Shown here piece by piece: positions 23,060 to 35,600 of a DNA stretch of 64,000 nt. A program made the position numbers and the translations under genes. Positions within the stretch are counted from its first letter, which is position 1. The number at the start of each line of letters is the position of its first letter. The stretch lies in the NCBI GenBank assembly GCA_945910005.1, contig OX246738.1, positions 26,699,303 to 26,763,302 on the forward strand. Direction: 5' to 3'. This stretch comes from Isoperla grammatica (taxonomy: Eukaryota > Arthropoda > Insecta > Plecoptera > Perlodidae). Below the pieces are notes generated by a model that had not been told where the DNA came from, made no database searches, and worked only from the letters and a program-made list of their open reading frames with translations.

Positions 23060-24121
23060 GGCCTATAAATTGCTTCAATTATGCCTAAAAAAAAAAAACA
23101 TAATCCCAACCGTATGTAGTGTCCCTCCTGAATAAATGGCATCACCAACTTTCAATGGCATGCATGCCTCCCCACTGTTGGATATGGAACTGACAAGGCT
23201 GCGAACGAAGATGGTGTGGATGAACAGCCCACAGACGAAATTGATGGACACACCTGATGAAGAGAGGTGAACTCGATGAGTTATGGGAAAGAAACAAGAG
23301 CCTGGGTAAGATGCAAATGAAAATAGATTATTAATTTGCAGCACAGTAGGAGTAAACTGAATGACAAACATACAGAACATTAGACCAATCAAAGTGTAGT
23401 TTTGCTAGGTCTGCCAAATCGATTTCAGACCAAAAGTTTCGACATGGTTATCTTCCGACATCGAATCGTTTAAAATTTAAATAATAAAATAAAATTGTCA
23501 CAGGCTAAATATACGACAGCGACAGTAGCTTAGTCGAGTGCAGTGCAGCATTGCTATTTCGTTCGCGTATGACGTGATATTGAGGCCGAACCGACGACGG
23601 ACGAGACAAGCTGCGTACTGCATATCGACCTTGGTACCGAATGAGTGGAAGAATCAGGCCCACCCCCACAAGTCACAGCGAATGTCTCTGTGGAGATCAT
23701 CCCTGCTCTAACAAGACTACATTCACTGGTAGAGGGTATTCTCAGTTGATTCCATGTATCTATGTTGGATCGAGGGGGTCTCTGGGTATGAAGAGATTAC
23801 TTTTAAAAGCCATAGGCCCTATGTATTTACACTTTTATGAAAATTTATATTTGCTAACCAGTCGTCACATTAATTTATGAACTTCAATTCACGTCAACCA
23901 TTCTATGCTACACAATCATACAATTCACTTAAGTCTAAACTTACAATTATATGAATAATAACATGAAGACGGTGTAAAGAAAAGCAATACACAGTTAAAA
24001 ATCACAACAAGGTACATTTTTCTCACCAATGAACGTGCAACATTTAATTGGTAGATGAAAGTCTCACACATGGCTAGTAAGTAGACCAATGGAGGAGGTG
24101 CATTTGTAATGCCAGTTAATG
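23060..24121. other. Intergenic and UBE2H 3-prime flank
   Basis: Contains two unrecognised minus-strand frames (22966-23148 and 23075-23392) and an unrecognised plus frame (23641-23880). The part next to 24121 should hold the UBE2H 3-prime UTR. No clear AATAAA on the minus strand was found near the stop. Confidence 0.4.
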
Positions 24122-24682
24122 TTATAGCTCCATGTCTTGAGCTTCGTCTTCACTAAAATCGGACATAGATGATTCACTATCCGAAGACATGCCATGCGAC
24201 TCTTCTGCATCGCACTGACCGAGAGCTTCTTCTGTTGCATATTTCTTCACATACTCTTGTACCTTTTTCTTATAATCTTCAGGCTTGTGCAAATACATTG
24301 CTGCTGCATCTCCATTCAATGGGTCAATTGGGTTGGGGTACGTTAGTAGTTGTGGAAGAAAGGACCCGAAGATGTTGGATAAATCGTAAAGAGCTGTCCA
24401 CGCTTGGTTGATCACATCCAAGCATACGGTTCCAGACACCTCATCAATATTTGGGTGGTACACTTTATTCATGAAACCAATCGACGGTGATTTAAAAGGG
24501 TAATGTTCTGGCAGATGAACTCGTACTTTCCAGACGCCACCTTCATATGGTGTGTTTCGAGGACCATAGAACTTGACACAAAATTCATTCAAGCCACCTA
24601 AAATTGTCACTTCATGTTTACTCTCAATGAGTTTAATGACGTCCGTGTTTACGCGACGTTTACCAGCACTAGGTGAAGACAT
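24122..24682 (-). CDS. UBE2H: UBE2H, ubiquitin-conjugating enzyme E2 H (Ubc8 type)
   Basis: A single uninterrupted frame of 186 residues covers the whole protein (human UBE2H is 183). It is the E2 that passes ubiquitin to substrates with the CTLH/GID ligase; yeast Ubc8 acts in catabolite degradation of gluconeogenic enzymes. The UBC fold spans about residues 1-150. Key marks are [15 protein letters not shown] (20-34), YHPN (75-78) with the HPN motif, and [11 protein letters not shown] with the catalytic cysteine at residue 87. The stretch [17 protein letters not shown] and the acidic serine-rich tail ending [19 protein letters not shown] are diagnostic of UBE2H. Vertebrate orthologues have several introns; here none interrupts the frame, so this is either intron loss or an intact retrocopy. 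A TTATTTATTTATAG acceptor-like sequence just before the ATG could mark a 5-prime UTR intron. No disabling change is seen. It faces RMND5 head to head. Confidence 0.97.
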   Translation of the reverse strand: MSSPSAGKRRVNTDVIKLIESKHEVTILGGLNEFCVKFYGPRNTPYEGGVWKVRVHLPEHYPFKSPSIGFMNKVYHPNIDEVSGTVCLDVINQAWTALYDLSNIFGSFLPQLLTYPNPIDPLNGDAAAMYLHKPEDYKKKVQEYVKKYATEEALGQCDAEESHGMSSDSESSMSDFSEDEAQDMEL

Positions 24683-25526
24683 GTTTGAAAGCTATAAATA
24701 AATAACTGATAAAGGTATAGGCTTATACCTACACGAGATAATACAGCCTATCTAGGCCTAGTCGCAATACTGGGTTACGTTTGGCCTAGGCCTATATGTA
24801 TTGCAATAATTTTGTAGGTCAAAGCATAGGCCCAGTCTAGACGGCTCTAATATTTCCAGTTACACCAATTCATCCGAATCAAATTAGAAGATAATTAAAT
24901 GACTTCAAACGCTAGGCCTAGGCCTAATAGTTTTGGGGTTTGTCGTAGTAACCTAGGCTGCGAACTGGCTACGAATTCCCGAATTCCAATAACAAATATG
25001 GCCCTAGCCTATGGTAGGCTAGGTCTTGAGGAAAATAATTTAACTTAACACGTTTTCCAACTCGTATGTAGTTTTTGAAAATGTAGTAATAAACAGTAGT
25101 GTATTATAAAATATGATGAATGATTTGTATGCTGAACTAGGCGTATAGAAATATAATTATAGTGTACTACGATGTACTTTTTACTGAACTGTCAACTTGC
25201 TAGCCATAACTGTCAAAAGCGTCAACATCACATCAGCTGCTGATATTCCACAGCCTTCCATACACTGGAACAAAGAGAATTTACTACGGGCAATAAATGC
25301 TCGCAATCATTAGCTTTTTTTACGCAAATTAGTAAGCAAAATTGGTTGAATGTTGGTTACGAAAAAAGTAATCTCTTTATTAGATTCAGGCAACGATTTT
25401 TTTTAAATTTTAGATGAGTTTTGGATGTTTATGCCTCACTGCCTCTTAGATAAGTGTTCTAATAAGGAAATGCACCGTCCAAGAGGCAGTGGGATGACAT
25501 CACGTAAAATCGTAAATACATTTATC
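24683..25526. promoter_or_regulatory. Divergent UBE2H/RMND5 promoter region
   Basis: Only 844 bp separate the two start codons, which point away from each other, so the promoters must overlap or adjoin unless upstream exons exist. The UBE2H-side half is rich in GGCCTAGGCC-type strings (24745-25030). The RMND5-side half has two AACTGTCAA/AACTGTCAAAA phrases (about 25190 and 25208). No TATA box or CpG island is obvious. Shared control is inferred from arrangement only. Confidence 0.55.
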
Positions 25527-28500
25527 ATGGAGGCTTGCAATGCAGTTGAAAGAGAGGTGGACAAAGTTTTATCAAAGTTTGGAAGCATTAATGACCACGC
25601 TGATCGTGTCTTACGAGATGTGGCTAATAACGTGTCAGGTTTAAAAAAGGAATTTGACGATGGTAAGGCACGTGCATGTTTGAATTGTATGTCTACAGCG
25701 TGAGCAATGTTGGGCTCTGGACCTTGCTATTGTGACAGCCAATTTAGGCCTAGGTCCTAGGCTTCCTAGGCAATTCAAACGCCTAGGACCTAGGCCTAGG
25801 CCCTGTTAAAAAAAAAGGAAGGTGTTTACGGTCTGCAACCCGACTCTCGCTAGGTGAGGGTTATTCTAGGCCTAGGTTGTGTACTGTGGCAGGTTTGGCT
25901 TAAACTAGGCCCTAGGCCTACCTAGGCCTAGGTCAGGCTATGACTACGTATATCACGCAAGTTTAACGCGCTTGGGATGAAGGCGCCTTGCTTTCAATCG
26001 GTAGCCGAGTGAGGAATCTGCTCCGTATATCACGTCAATCTGAAGCGCCCTTATCTACACCGGCTGCGAATTCAGCCAATCACAACACAGGCCGTGCATC
26101 GCGGAGCCGCTTTGATGTGTATATCACTTAAATCGAAGTGAATTTCTAACCTCCAACTCGCTTGCCCAAGCGAGTTGGATCGCCGCCACCTTGAGGTAAG
26201 ACGTGTAGGCCTATACCACACTCTGCAACCGATTGGAACCAAGGCGCCTTCATCCTAGGCGCCTTAAACTTGCGTGATATACGTAGTCTAGGCCTATCAA
26301 AAGCCTAGGGATAGGCCTAAGCTTAAAATTACCTAAGGCCCTAGCCTTTGCCCATGTCCGTAAGCTATGCACGTTTCAAAATTAATTAACAAACTCAATG
26401 AGTGCGAGTTCCATCAGGCGTGTTCTGCGGGTCACAACTTTGGTTTTTATGTGTAATTTTTTATTTGTGAGACCGGCGGCAGGTGATATATCCGATGTCC
26501 CTCTTTCCTCCTACTGTGCTTTCTCCATTCCCCTCCTCCTTTGGCCTGAGTTTCAGTCGCTCCCAAAAACCCCTGACCTTTTTCTATCCCACCAGATCCA
26601 TCCTGTCCAGGAAGGAGAACTTTCCTGCGTCCGTCTTAAGCACCTCAATTGTTCATGAATGATCTTTTATTTAGCATGAAATATTTATTATAATAATAAT
26701 AATAATATATTTCTATTTAGTAGGCTACCGGATAGGCTATGTAATATTTTAGAAGTCTAGGGGTAGTAAAGCTACTTTTTAGGTTTTGTTTGGGTTGGGT
26801 AGTAAAATAACTGACCAGTAGGATCGGGTCGGGTTCAGGTAACGAAATAAATAAAAATAACTAAAATAAATTTAAAAAAGTGGGTAGTGGGTAGAAAATT
26901 TTTTCTTACGTCTCGTTTTTATTTCTAATATGTGCCCTTCTTCCCCCCCCCCCCTCCCCCTCCAAATCACAACACAACATTCGTTGGAAGTCTTTTTTTA
27001 TGGTGGGGGGGGGGGGGGGAGGACTTTCCAGCTGTACCTACCATTATGGGCTTTTCACATACTAGTTAGGCCTATGGATTTTGAAATATTCTCCATGTCA
27101 GAGGCAAATTGAGACACTGGGTGGAATAAGGGCATAAGTCTGAACATATAGTTTTGAGATAAACGAGGCATTTTTTTAGGTATCAAATAAATTAGCCACA
27201 ATAGACATATTTGTATCAATTCTTCATTTCTATTAAATACATGTTTGTGTGAAATTTTAATTTTTTTATTTATCCGTCTTCCCCGCAGCTTAGATATAAT
27301 TTTAGAATAATTTGCCCTTCTTCTGCAAAATGTTATTTAACCTTTGTTTTTATTCATCCCCTTCACTGTCCAACGATTAAAGTCTCTTTTGAATAGATAT
27401 TCGTTGCCAGAATCTTCGTAAACACTACGCTCCCCATCGGAAAAAACAACTCCATCCGCCATGCTTACGAGTTCCCCCTCACAAAATGGTTCTATGTAAT
27501 AGAGGTGTAACTTTAGTGGTAAGATTGTGGCATGACCTAAGATTCTGGTGCGACCTAGTGGAATTTTAACCAACTAGATTCACCACGATGTGCAGAATGC
27601 AAACTAGATTGCTAGGAGGCAATTTATGCAATAAGGGCAGTATTCGAATATTGCCCTTATTCCACCCAGGGCCTCAATTGATTGGCAGTGTATCCAGGGT
27701 CTTCTGTTCATATTTGGGGGCCTGAAACAAAATTATGTCTCGGGCTCCCACCTAGCGGTGACGGGGATCAGGTGGGATCTGGGGCAAAGCTCCAGGCGCC
27801 GGAGACTCTCAAGCCATAGACGAAACCCTTTTCGGTCCTGCATTATGTTTGATGGCCTAAAACGTGTTTTAGGAAAAATCTTGCCCTCAAAACGGTAAAA
27901 TGGAAAGCAATCACTCCAATAAAAACTCCATATATGTGACGAGCCCCTGTCTGTTGCTATAATCGATTGATTACAAATGTTCGGAGGGTGAAGGTCCCTA
28001 TCCGTCGACATTGTATTCCTACGAATAAAAACAAAAAGTTTTAACGATGAGATATTTTTTAAGAACATTTTTAAGTAACATTGCTATAATTAACATAGCT
28101 AATATCTGGTGCTTGATTCATTTATAATCAGGAAATGATTATCGCTATTCGCTCCATTTTGTGACAAAAGTGAACTGTCAATCTAACCAATGTCATTGCC
28201 ACGTTCTCAGACTTAGTATTTTTGTGCATTTCATTTGGCAGAAATATACCGTGATCACAAATATTTATGGTACCACTCGTAGAAGTTATGTTCACAAATA
28301 ATGGATGTATGGCAGCGCGAGGCTCGTTGAACGTAAAACATGATGTAGCCTATGTCAATGAGAAACTTAGCCTACCCAACTTCCATATAAGTAGTTCCAA
28401 ATGTAGGCTCGCACTTTGTGATGCGAATTGAATGTGATGCGACGCAAATAAAACATTGCATCGCAAATGTTCGATGCGAGTTTGATAGGCCTACCCATTA

Positions 28501-29192
28501 CATCTTTAAAATTTCCTGAATTTCACCCTTTGAAAAGGGCAGAATTCGAAAGAAATGACAAACAGTGCGTTAGATCTTTAAACCTAATTTCACGGTGCAT
28601 CAGACAACCGTTGACCACGTTTCTAGGAAGCCCAGACGCTCTTTGTTTAGGGTTGAGAAGTCTCCTTCGGGCTCTAGACATTGGGTTGTGCTCACCGAGA
28701 CATTGTCGCCGCAACCCTTGCAACCACCGCAATCTTCAACTTCGCCTACCATAGCTGGTCAGTAAGAATTCGGTCGGGCTATCGGAAAGACGTGCGTGTC
28801 GAACTTCACGTGACTGCAACAATGTCGATTCGTGTATCTAAATTTAACAATTTGATTGTGATATTGATCCTCAAAAGTTGTGCTTAAGTGCGTATTAAGT
28901 GAAAGCAAAACATGTGTTGTTAACATATATTGTGAACTTCGTAGAAGACATGACCATATTATTAAGTGCTTGCGAAACTATAATTCTTCTTTCGAGGTAT
29001 TAGTGGTAGCAGTTTTAAAAAAGACAACTGTGCTAAGCATGCTAAGTTGGAAATGCATGTTAATGCGTTCAATGAAGAAAGGAAGCCGAACACTTTGACA
29101 GGATTTTTTACGAAGACGCCATTGGGAAAAGCTATGAAGTAGATCGTTTTATTTCCTTATTGACTATTACATTTTGTTACAGACAGGCAGGC

Positions 29193-29227
<35 letters not shown>

Positions 29228-29580
29228 TACATACATAGGGCTACAAGTAATAAATGTCAGTCTTGACCCTAGAAGGGTATATGGAAAGCCTATGTTTAAG
29301 AACATCAGTTCTAAGAATAATGGTGATATAATACTATTGTTAACCTACTATGTATTACTATTTATATGTACTGTGTTTAGACAATATCACTGTTTGTTAT
29401 AAGTTTAGTGGTAACATAATATAATTACTATCAATGCATCATTATTGTGCAATATACCAATATGATAAACAATTATAGTAGGTACTAATACATAATAGTA
29501 AGGTATGATTCAATACATAAATAGGACTACCTATATATAAATCAGTCAACAACAATAATAATAGTAATAATAATAATAAC

Positions 29581-29611
<31 letters not shown>

Positions 29612-32600
29612 GTAATAATAATCATGATAATAATAATAATAATAATAATAATAATGGTATTAATAATGCACAATGGTATTACAGAAATAGATTTTACATA
29701 ATACATAAATAATATGATTATGTTCATTTTTTTTTAGTTTTTTAGTTTACCCTAGAACGTGTCTGAAAAGAATTCTTCGAGCGAGTAGTACGCCTTCTTC
29801 TTTAGCATCTTCTTTAATTTAAAGCGAAATGTGTCTGTATTTTTAATGTTGATTAGATCTGGTGGTAACTTATTAAAAATTTTGTAATTAATGTGCATCG
29901 AGTTATTTTGTGAAAATTTAGTCTTGTACCGAGTTGTGTGGATTTTGTCGGCTTGTCGTGTGTTATGAGAGTGGATTTGGTTGTTGGGGGTTGGTATATT
30001 GGAACCAGTTTGTTTTTTTACTAGGGTTGTTGCTTCGAGAATGTATAAACTGTAAAAAGTCAAAATGTTATGTTTAATGAAGAATTCTTTACAGTGCGGT
30101 TTGAGCTCATTTTTTGGTGATCTAAGGCCACACATTGCTCTTAAGGCATTTTTTTGTATTATAAAGATATGCTTTGTGTCTGGTGACAATCCCCAGAATG
30201 CAACACCATATCGTATTTGGGATTCAAAATTGGAAAAATAAACTAGTTTTGCTGTCTGTAAGTTTGAGTGTGCCTTAACTGATCTTATTGCAAAGCAGGC
30301 AGAGTTAAGTTTTGGTATTAAGCTATTGCAGTGCCTTGACCAGTTAAGGTTTTCATCTAATATTATTCCAAGGAAGTTTGTATGACTAGAAGGAGAAAAG
30401 GAAGAGTTGTTAGTTGAATTTTTTATCTCTTTGACTCTGTTAATGATTTTACTTTTGCGTTTGGAGTGAAACTGTAAGAATTTAGTTTTGTCTGCATTAG
30501 AAATTAGTTTGTTATTTTTGAACCAATTATAAGTGGCTTCTGCACATGTGTTTGCTTTTTTTGAAGTGTCATCAATGGTAGAGCCTTTAGTCAATTTGGA
30601 GAAATCGTCGGCGAATAGTTCTATGTTTTCTATGACGAATGGTAAATCATTAGTGTAGATTAGGAACATCAGTGGGCCAAGGATAGATCCTTGAGGAACT
30701 CCACTCACAATTTTACGGGGTTTAGATTGGTATGATACCTCCGTATTATTGGTAGTGCCTGAGATTTCCGTTATTTGGTAACGGTTTGTAAGGTAAGATA
30801 CCATAAGCTTGAGCGGCAAGCCACGGAATCCGTAAAATTCCAATTTTGTCAATAGAATATTATGATCAACGCAGTCGAATGCTTTGGACATGTCATAAAA
30901 AATTCCTATGATTGGTTCATTTTTTTCAAGTGCATCTATAATTTGTTGAATAAGGTTATTTATTGTGGTACTTGTGGAACGGTTTTTTCGGAAGCCACTT
31001 TGATGGTCAGATAACAGAGTGTGTTTGTCTAAGAAGTTAATGATGTTTTCAAATATTAATTTTTCAAAGATTTTAGAGAATGCGGGAAGAAGTGATATGG
31101 GTCTGTAGTTACTAAGTATCATTTTGTTATCTTTTTTAAAGAGGGGAATGATTTTAGCAATTTTTAGCCAGATGCTACAAACGCACACGTGAAAAGATTA
31201 GTGGACATTTCGTATTTTTTATTGAAGGAAGAGATTGCATTCGCCAAGTACCCACAAATCATTGAATTGGAACAGAGACGTTGATTTCTAGGACAGACTT
31301 ATCACTCACCACCCCAATGCGTTCAATTTACGAAATGCATTGCTATTGATATCGACAATATGTTAAAAGAGGAACTAAAACACGCTGATTATATCAGTAT
31401 CTGTACAGACGGCAGTACAGACGTGACAGTTAAAGAGAAAGAGAACGATACGAAGGTAAGAAATACAAATTTCAATTTTCAGTTTAACACCTTCTTTTGT
31501 ATATGACCCACGGGATATCATTGTATTCGTACAAAAACACTTTGAACTGCGATACAAAATTCCCCAAGTGCGATGTATTCTTCGATTTGAATCGCAAAAA
31601 TGCTACGCAAAATAAAATTATATTTTTTTCCCTGGTTAGAATCAACAACAACGAATGAAACGGCACTAAATCAAACATTGCACGTATACCAGTATACTCG
31701 GGCACCGCATAACACGGCAGATACAAGGCTCAATCATGACTTATGAGCTTACTATGACTTATGAGCTAACTATGAGCTAACTGAGGCGTGACTGTGACGA
31801 GGAATGTCTGATAGCTCAGACAAAACTTCGATGGACACAGGGCATTTGTACATTCTCACCATCTGGCTTATGGGCCTCGGCATCATTAGCCTACATTCAC
31901 TGAAAGTAACCTACTTTTGAAATCACTTACCTTTTCAGCCTCTTCCGACCACGAGTTGACAGCTGCCCAGATCGTTATAATGAAGCAGTCGATGAATAAA
32001 GTCCGAGAAACCGTCCAAAGATTAGCCACTGATCATCGAGATTTACACAGCACTGTGTCCAAAGTAGGAAAAGCCATTGACAGGGTAAGTACCTAGCCCA
32101 CAACAGGATGATAAGGAATAATTACTGTACTATAGATTTACCACGAGCACATCTCCGTGCGCGAAAGCTTGCGCGCGCATCCGGGTCGAGTCTATTCGGT
32201 TTTTTAGGGGCGGCCGGTAGTGAAGTGCAGCTAGCAGGTGTCAGTTGCTATCGGCAGCGGTCGGGAACACATCTCTCCCGCGCGCTTACGGCAGAGCTAT
32301 ACGGCCGGTCGTAGCCAGCAGGCTACGGCAAAACTACGTTCAGCCAATATTCAACTCATGGTTTTTAGATAACCAATACGCGCATCAAACATTGAATCAC
32401 ATAAATACTTTTGTCTAACCTTCCTCCACACGATGATGTGCACTATATTTTTCAAACATTTATAGTTACGAAAATAATACCATTAAAGCAGAGCAATGTT
32501 AGTGGAAACCTTTCGATGATTTCTACGTTTTTTTACGATCGCGTTTTGTATGGTTCACAAGACATTTGTCATAAATATACAACTATCGTCGTCAAGGTAT

Positions 32601-35600
32601 AACTGTCCTCTTTCTTGTGCCGCTTATTATATTGCTCTAGCTTTAATAGTTTCTGAAATAATGCAATGTAAGTGAAGCCATGTTTTGCCGCTACCGTTCA
32701 CGCGCCGAGCGCGAGTATCACGCGTTTATGCGCTATCACCTGCATTCCAGTCGACTTTGACTCGCCCGTTTTGGCCAAGGGAGATGTGGTGTTGGTCAAT
32801 CTATAGGCCTACATATTATATCACAGCTACTGTTTGGAAAATATTTTCATCCTCTATCACAGGTAGTGTGCCCTCCCTGTTCCCTTGACCCTATTTCTTC
32901 CCAGTGCCACCTACCCTCGACAGCGCCTGCATTATTTATAATCGTGGTCAACTCATCTTAGTTTTAAGTGTAGGTTAGTTTTTCTACTCACGCTGAGAGA
33001 TCAAGACCACTAGTTGGCCAAAACATCTTAGATTATTTGTTAATCTAACTCATCTTGATGATTCCCAATGCGATCTATCTACTTTCTCAGATAGGCTGTC
33101 GTTCTTCTGTAACTTTTCCCGCACTGGAACATATTTATTCATGTTCTTAGTTCTATTGTACATATAGTACCTACCTACTATACAGTATGTAGTATACCCA
33201 TGTTTTGTTTTGGAAGAATGGCTAATTTAAGGCATTTATGGAATGTGATAACTGATCAACTAGGCCCTACTCTACTAACTAGGTATTCTCCGACATCCCT
33301 AATTAGATCCACGCTACAGTTTTCAGTTTTGTTATTTAATCTTAAACGTTTTTTCATTGTAGTTATACTTTCAGGATAGGCCTAGACCTAGGCCTACTTT
33401 TCTTTCTTTCTGATTAATGAGCTCTTCTTTTGTTTTAATTTCAGAACTTTGTGTGTGATTTTGCTTCAACAAGTCGGGAAGATGTGTTTTCTGGATCAGA
33501 AAAAGTACAACTATTAAATCAAGTTATATGTCAACATTTTTATAGACAAGGAATGCTAGATATAGCTGAAGAATTAGCAAAGGTAAGCTGCCTATCAGGT
33601 ATGAGATTGCAATACTCTTATGCTACGTTTACAGCTACGTGTTGCGAGCGAAGCGAGGGCGCGAGCTCCAATCAGCGGCCGAGTTTGTAACTTCTTTGCA
33701 TGAAACTCGGCCGCTGATTGGAGCTCGCGCCCTCGCTTCGCTCGCAACGCGTAGCTGTAAACGTAGCATTAGTCTTAAGCACCCTTTAGACTTACTTGAA
33801 ATATGCCTATATGTAATTGCAAACAGACAAATAAGTAGGCTCAAAAATTTCTGTGGGTGGGACCGCTCACAGCACTGCTATGTATGGTCTCCATACCCTG
33901 TATTTTTGGATAACGATTAATGGTCTTTCGTTTTTAGGTAGGCTAGGCTACTTGGAGGAATATTTATTTCTGATGTCTTTTCTATTCTCTAAATGCTCAG
34001 AAAACGACTTCGAAGTGTGGTATTTTTGCATCCTGAATCCTGATACGTTACAAAATTTAAGCATCCCAGAGCAAAAGTCTTTGCGTGCCACTAATTCACT
34101 CCTTTGGTAGGGCTGGTACATATAGCCTACAAGCAACAATAGCTTTATGATTATGGTAGAGCAATGAAAATCTGTATTATAAATATGATTTATATAACTC
34201 ATGATCTCTAAATAGGCCTACGTGTGCATATGGGCAGAAACATTGTACAGTATATTATGCCAAAAAAACGTGAATAATATTTATTGTAGGAAGCAGGAAT
34301 AAGAACCGACGATGGAGTGAAAGAACCATTCACCGAATTGAACCAGATACTCGAGCGCCTAAAGCAGCGTGATTTGGGACCAGCATTAAACTGGGCGCAA
34401 GCTCATCGAGATAGTCTCAACGCCCAGCACTCAACCCTCGAGTTCAAGCTCCACCGTCTGCAATTCATTTCACTGATACAACAAGGACCTGTTGGTCAGA
34501 CTACTGCGGTCAACTATGCTCGAACTCATTTCCAGCCCTTTGTCAACAGACACGCAAAGGGTAACATAAACATACAGTAGCTTACATTTTCCTATTTTCT
34601 AGAATACAGCATTTTGGTGCCTTTGTCCAGAAAGAGGAATTGCCTCATTCCGGACAGCACTTTGTCTGGAATTTGTGAAAAAGTCACATTTGCACTACAT
34701 TTTATTAAATACAATTACTGATATTAGGGTATTACAGTGAATAATTACCATAGTGTTTTTTCTCTTAAGTTGGTAGCCTACATCAGTTGGTACCTTGGAA
34801 TAAAAGTTAGTTTCATGCCTATAGTCGCCTTTCCGTAGTCCCAGCTAGTACTGATGATTTATAATTATTGTATGAGTTGATCCCAGATTTTTTGCCTCTG
34901 GCGGCCTTGATTCTCTATGGTCAGCGATAAGGTGATCACCGGTTTTGGTCGTTATGAGAAGGCTGTGACCCAATCATAGCCATCCATTCGCCCACAGATT
35001 TAGAGAATCGGGCTCCAGACCCCTTTATGCCGACAAAATCAGCACTTTGTTCTGAATTCCAGTTGATGCAACTAGTATCGGCATTTCAAATTTAGTAGGG
35101 ATTGGCTGTTTCAAGTTTCAAAACAACACTGAGGTTTACACATTTAGACGTATGAAAGAAAAAATAAACATGGAGCCATTTTTCATCATATTAGGTGGAA
35201 AGTCAGACTATCACAATAGGCACCGAGATTGGCCAATGATGGCGCTAGTGAAAACGAATGAAGCGCTCAAAGTGGCAAAGTCGCGCAACAATCTGCTGAA
35301 GCAGCGTCGTTCTTCCTACCAATTCCTACGTCGGTAATGGCAAATTGTGAAAATTGTTTAATTAAATACGGCTTTTAAAATTTTTGTGCAGATTATGAAT
35401 CCCATCAGTAAATCTTAAAAAGGCAAGCTACCATTTTAATCAGGACACGTTTTAGATGTAAAAACAACAAATAACTCACAACAAACACCAACAAAACAAG
35501 ACAATAAAAGCCAAAACAAAAACATGAAACAAAACAACAAAACAAAATAAATACACATCAACAATAAAAAACAAAACAAACACCAAACAAAAAACAAAAT

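Noticed and set aside
25425..25526. Upstream in-frame start of RMND5 (34 extra residues)
   Set aside because: RMND5 proteins begin at the [14 protein letters not shown] position; the extension looks like translated 5-prime UTR, though an alternative start cannot be excluded.
29160..29402. 80-codon frame with poly-Phe
   Set aside because: Phe codons come from the poly-T tract; no conserved sequence.
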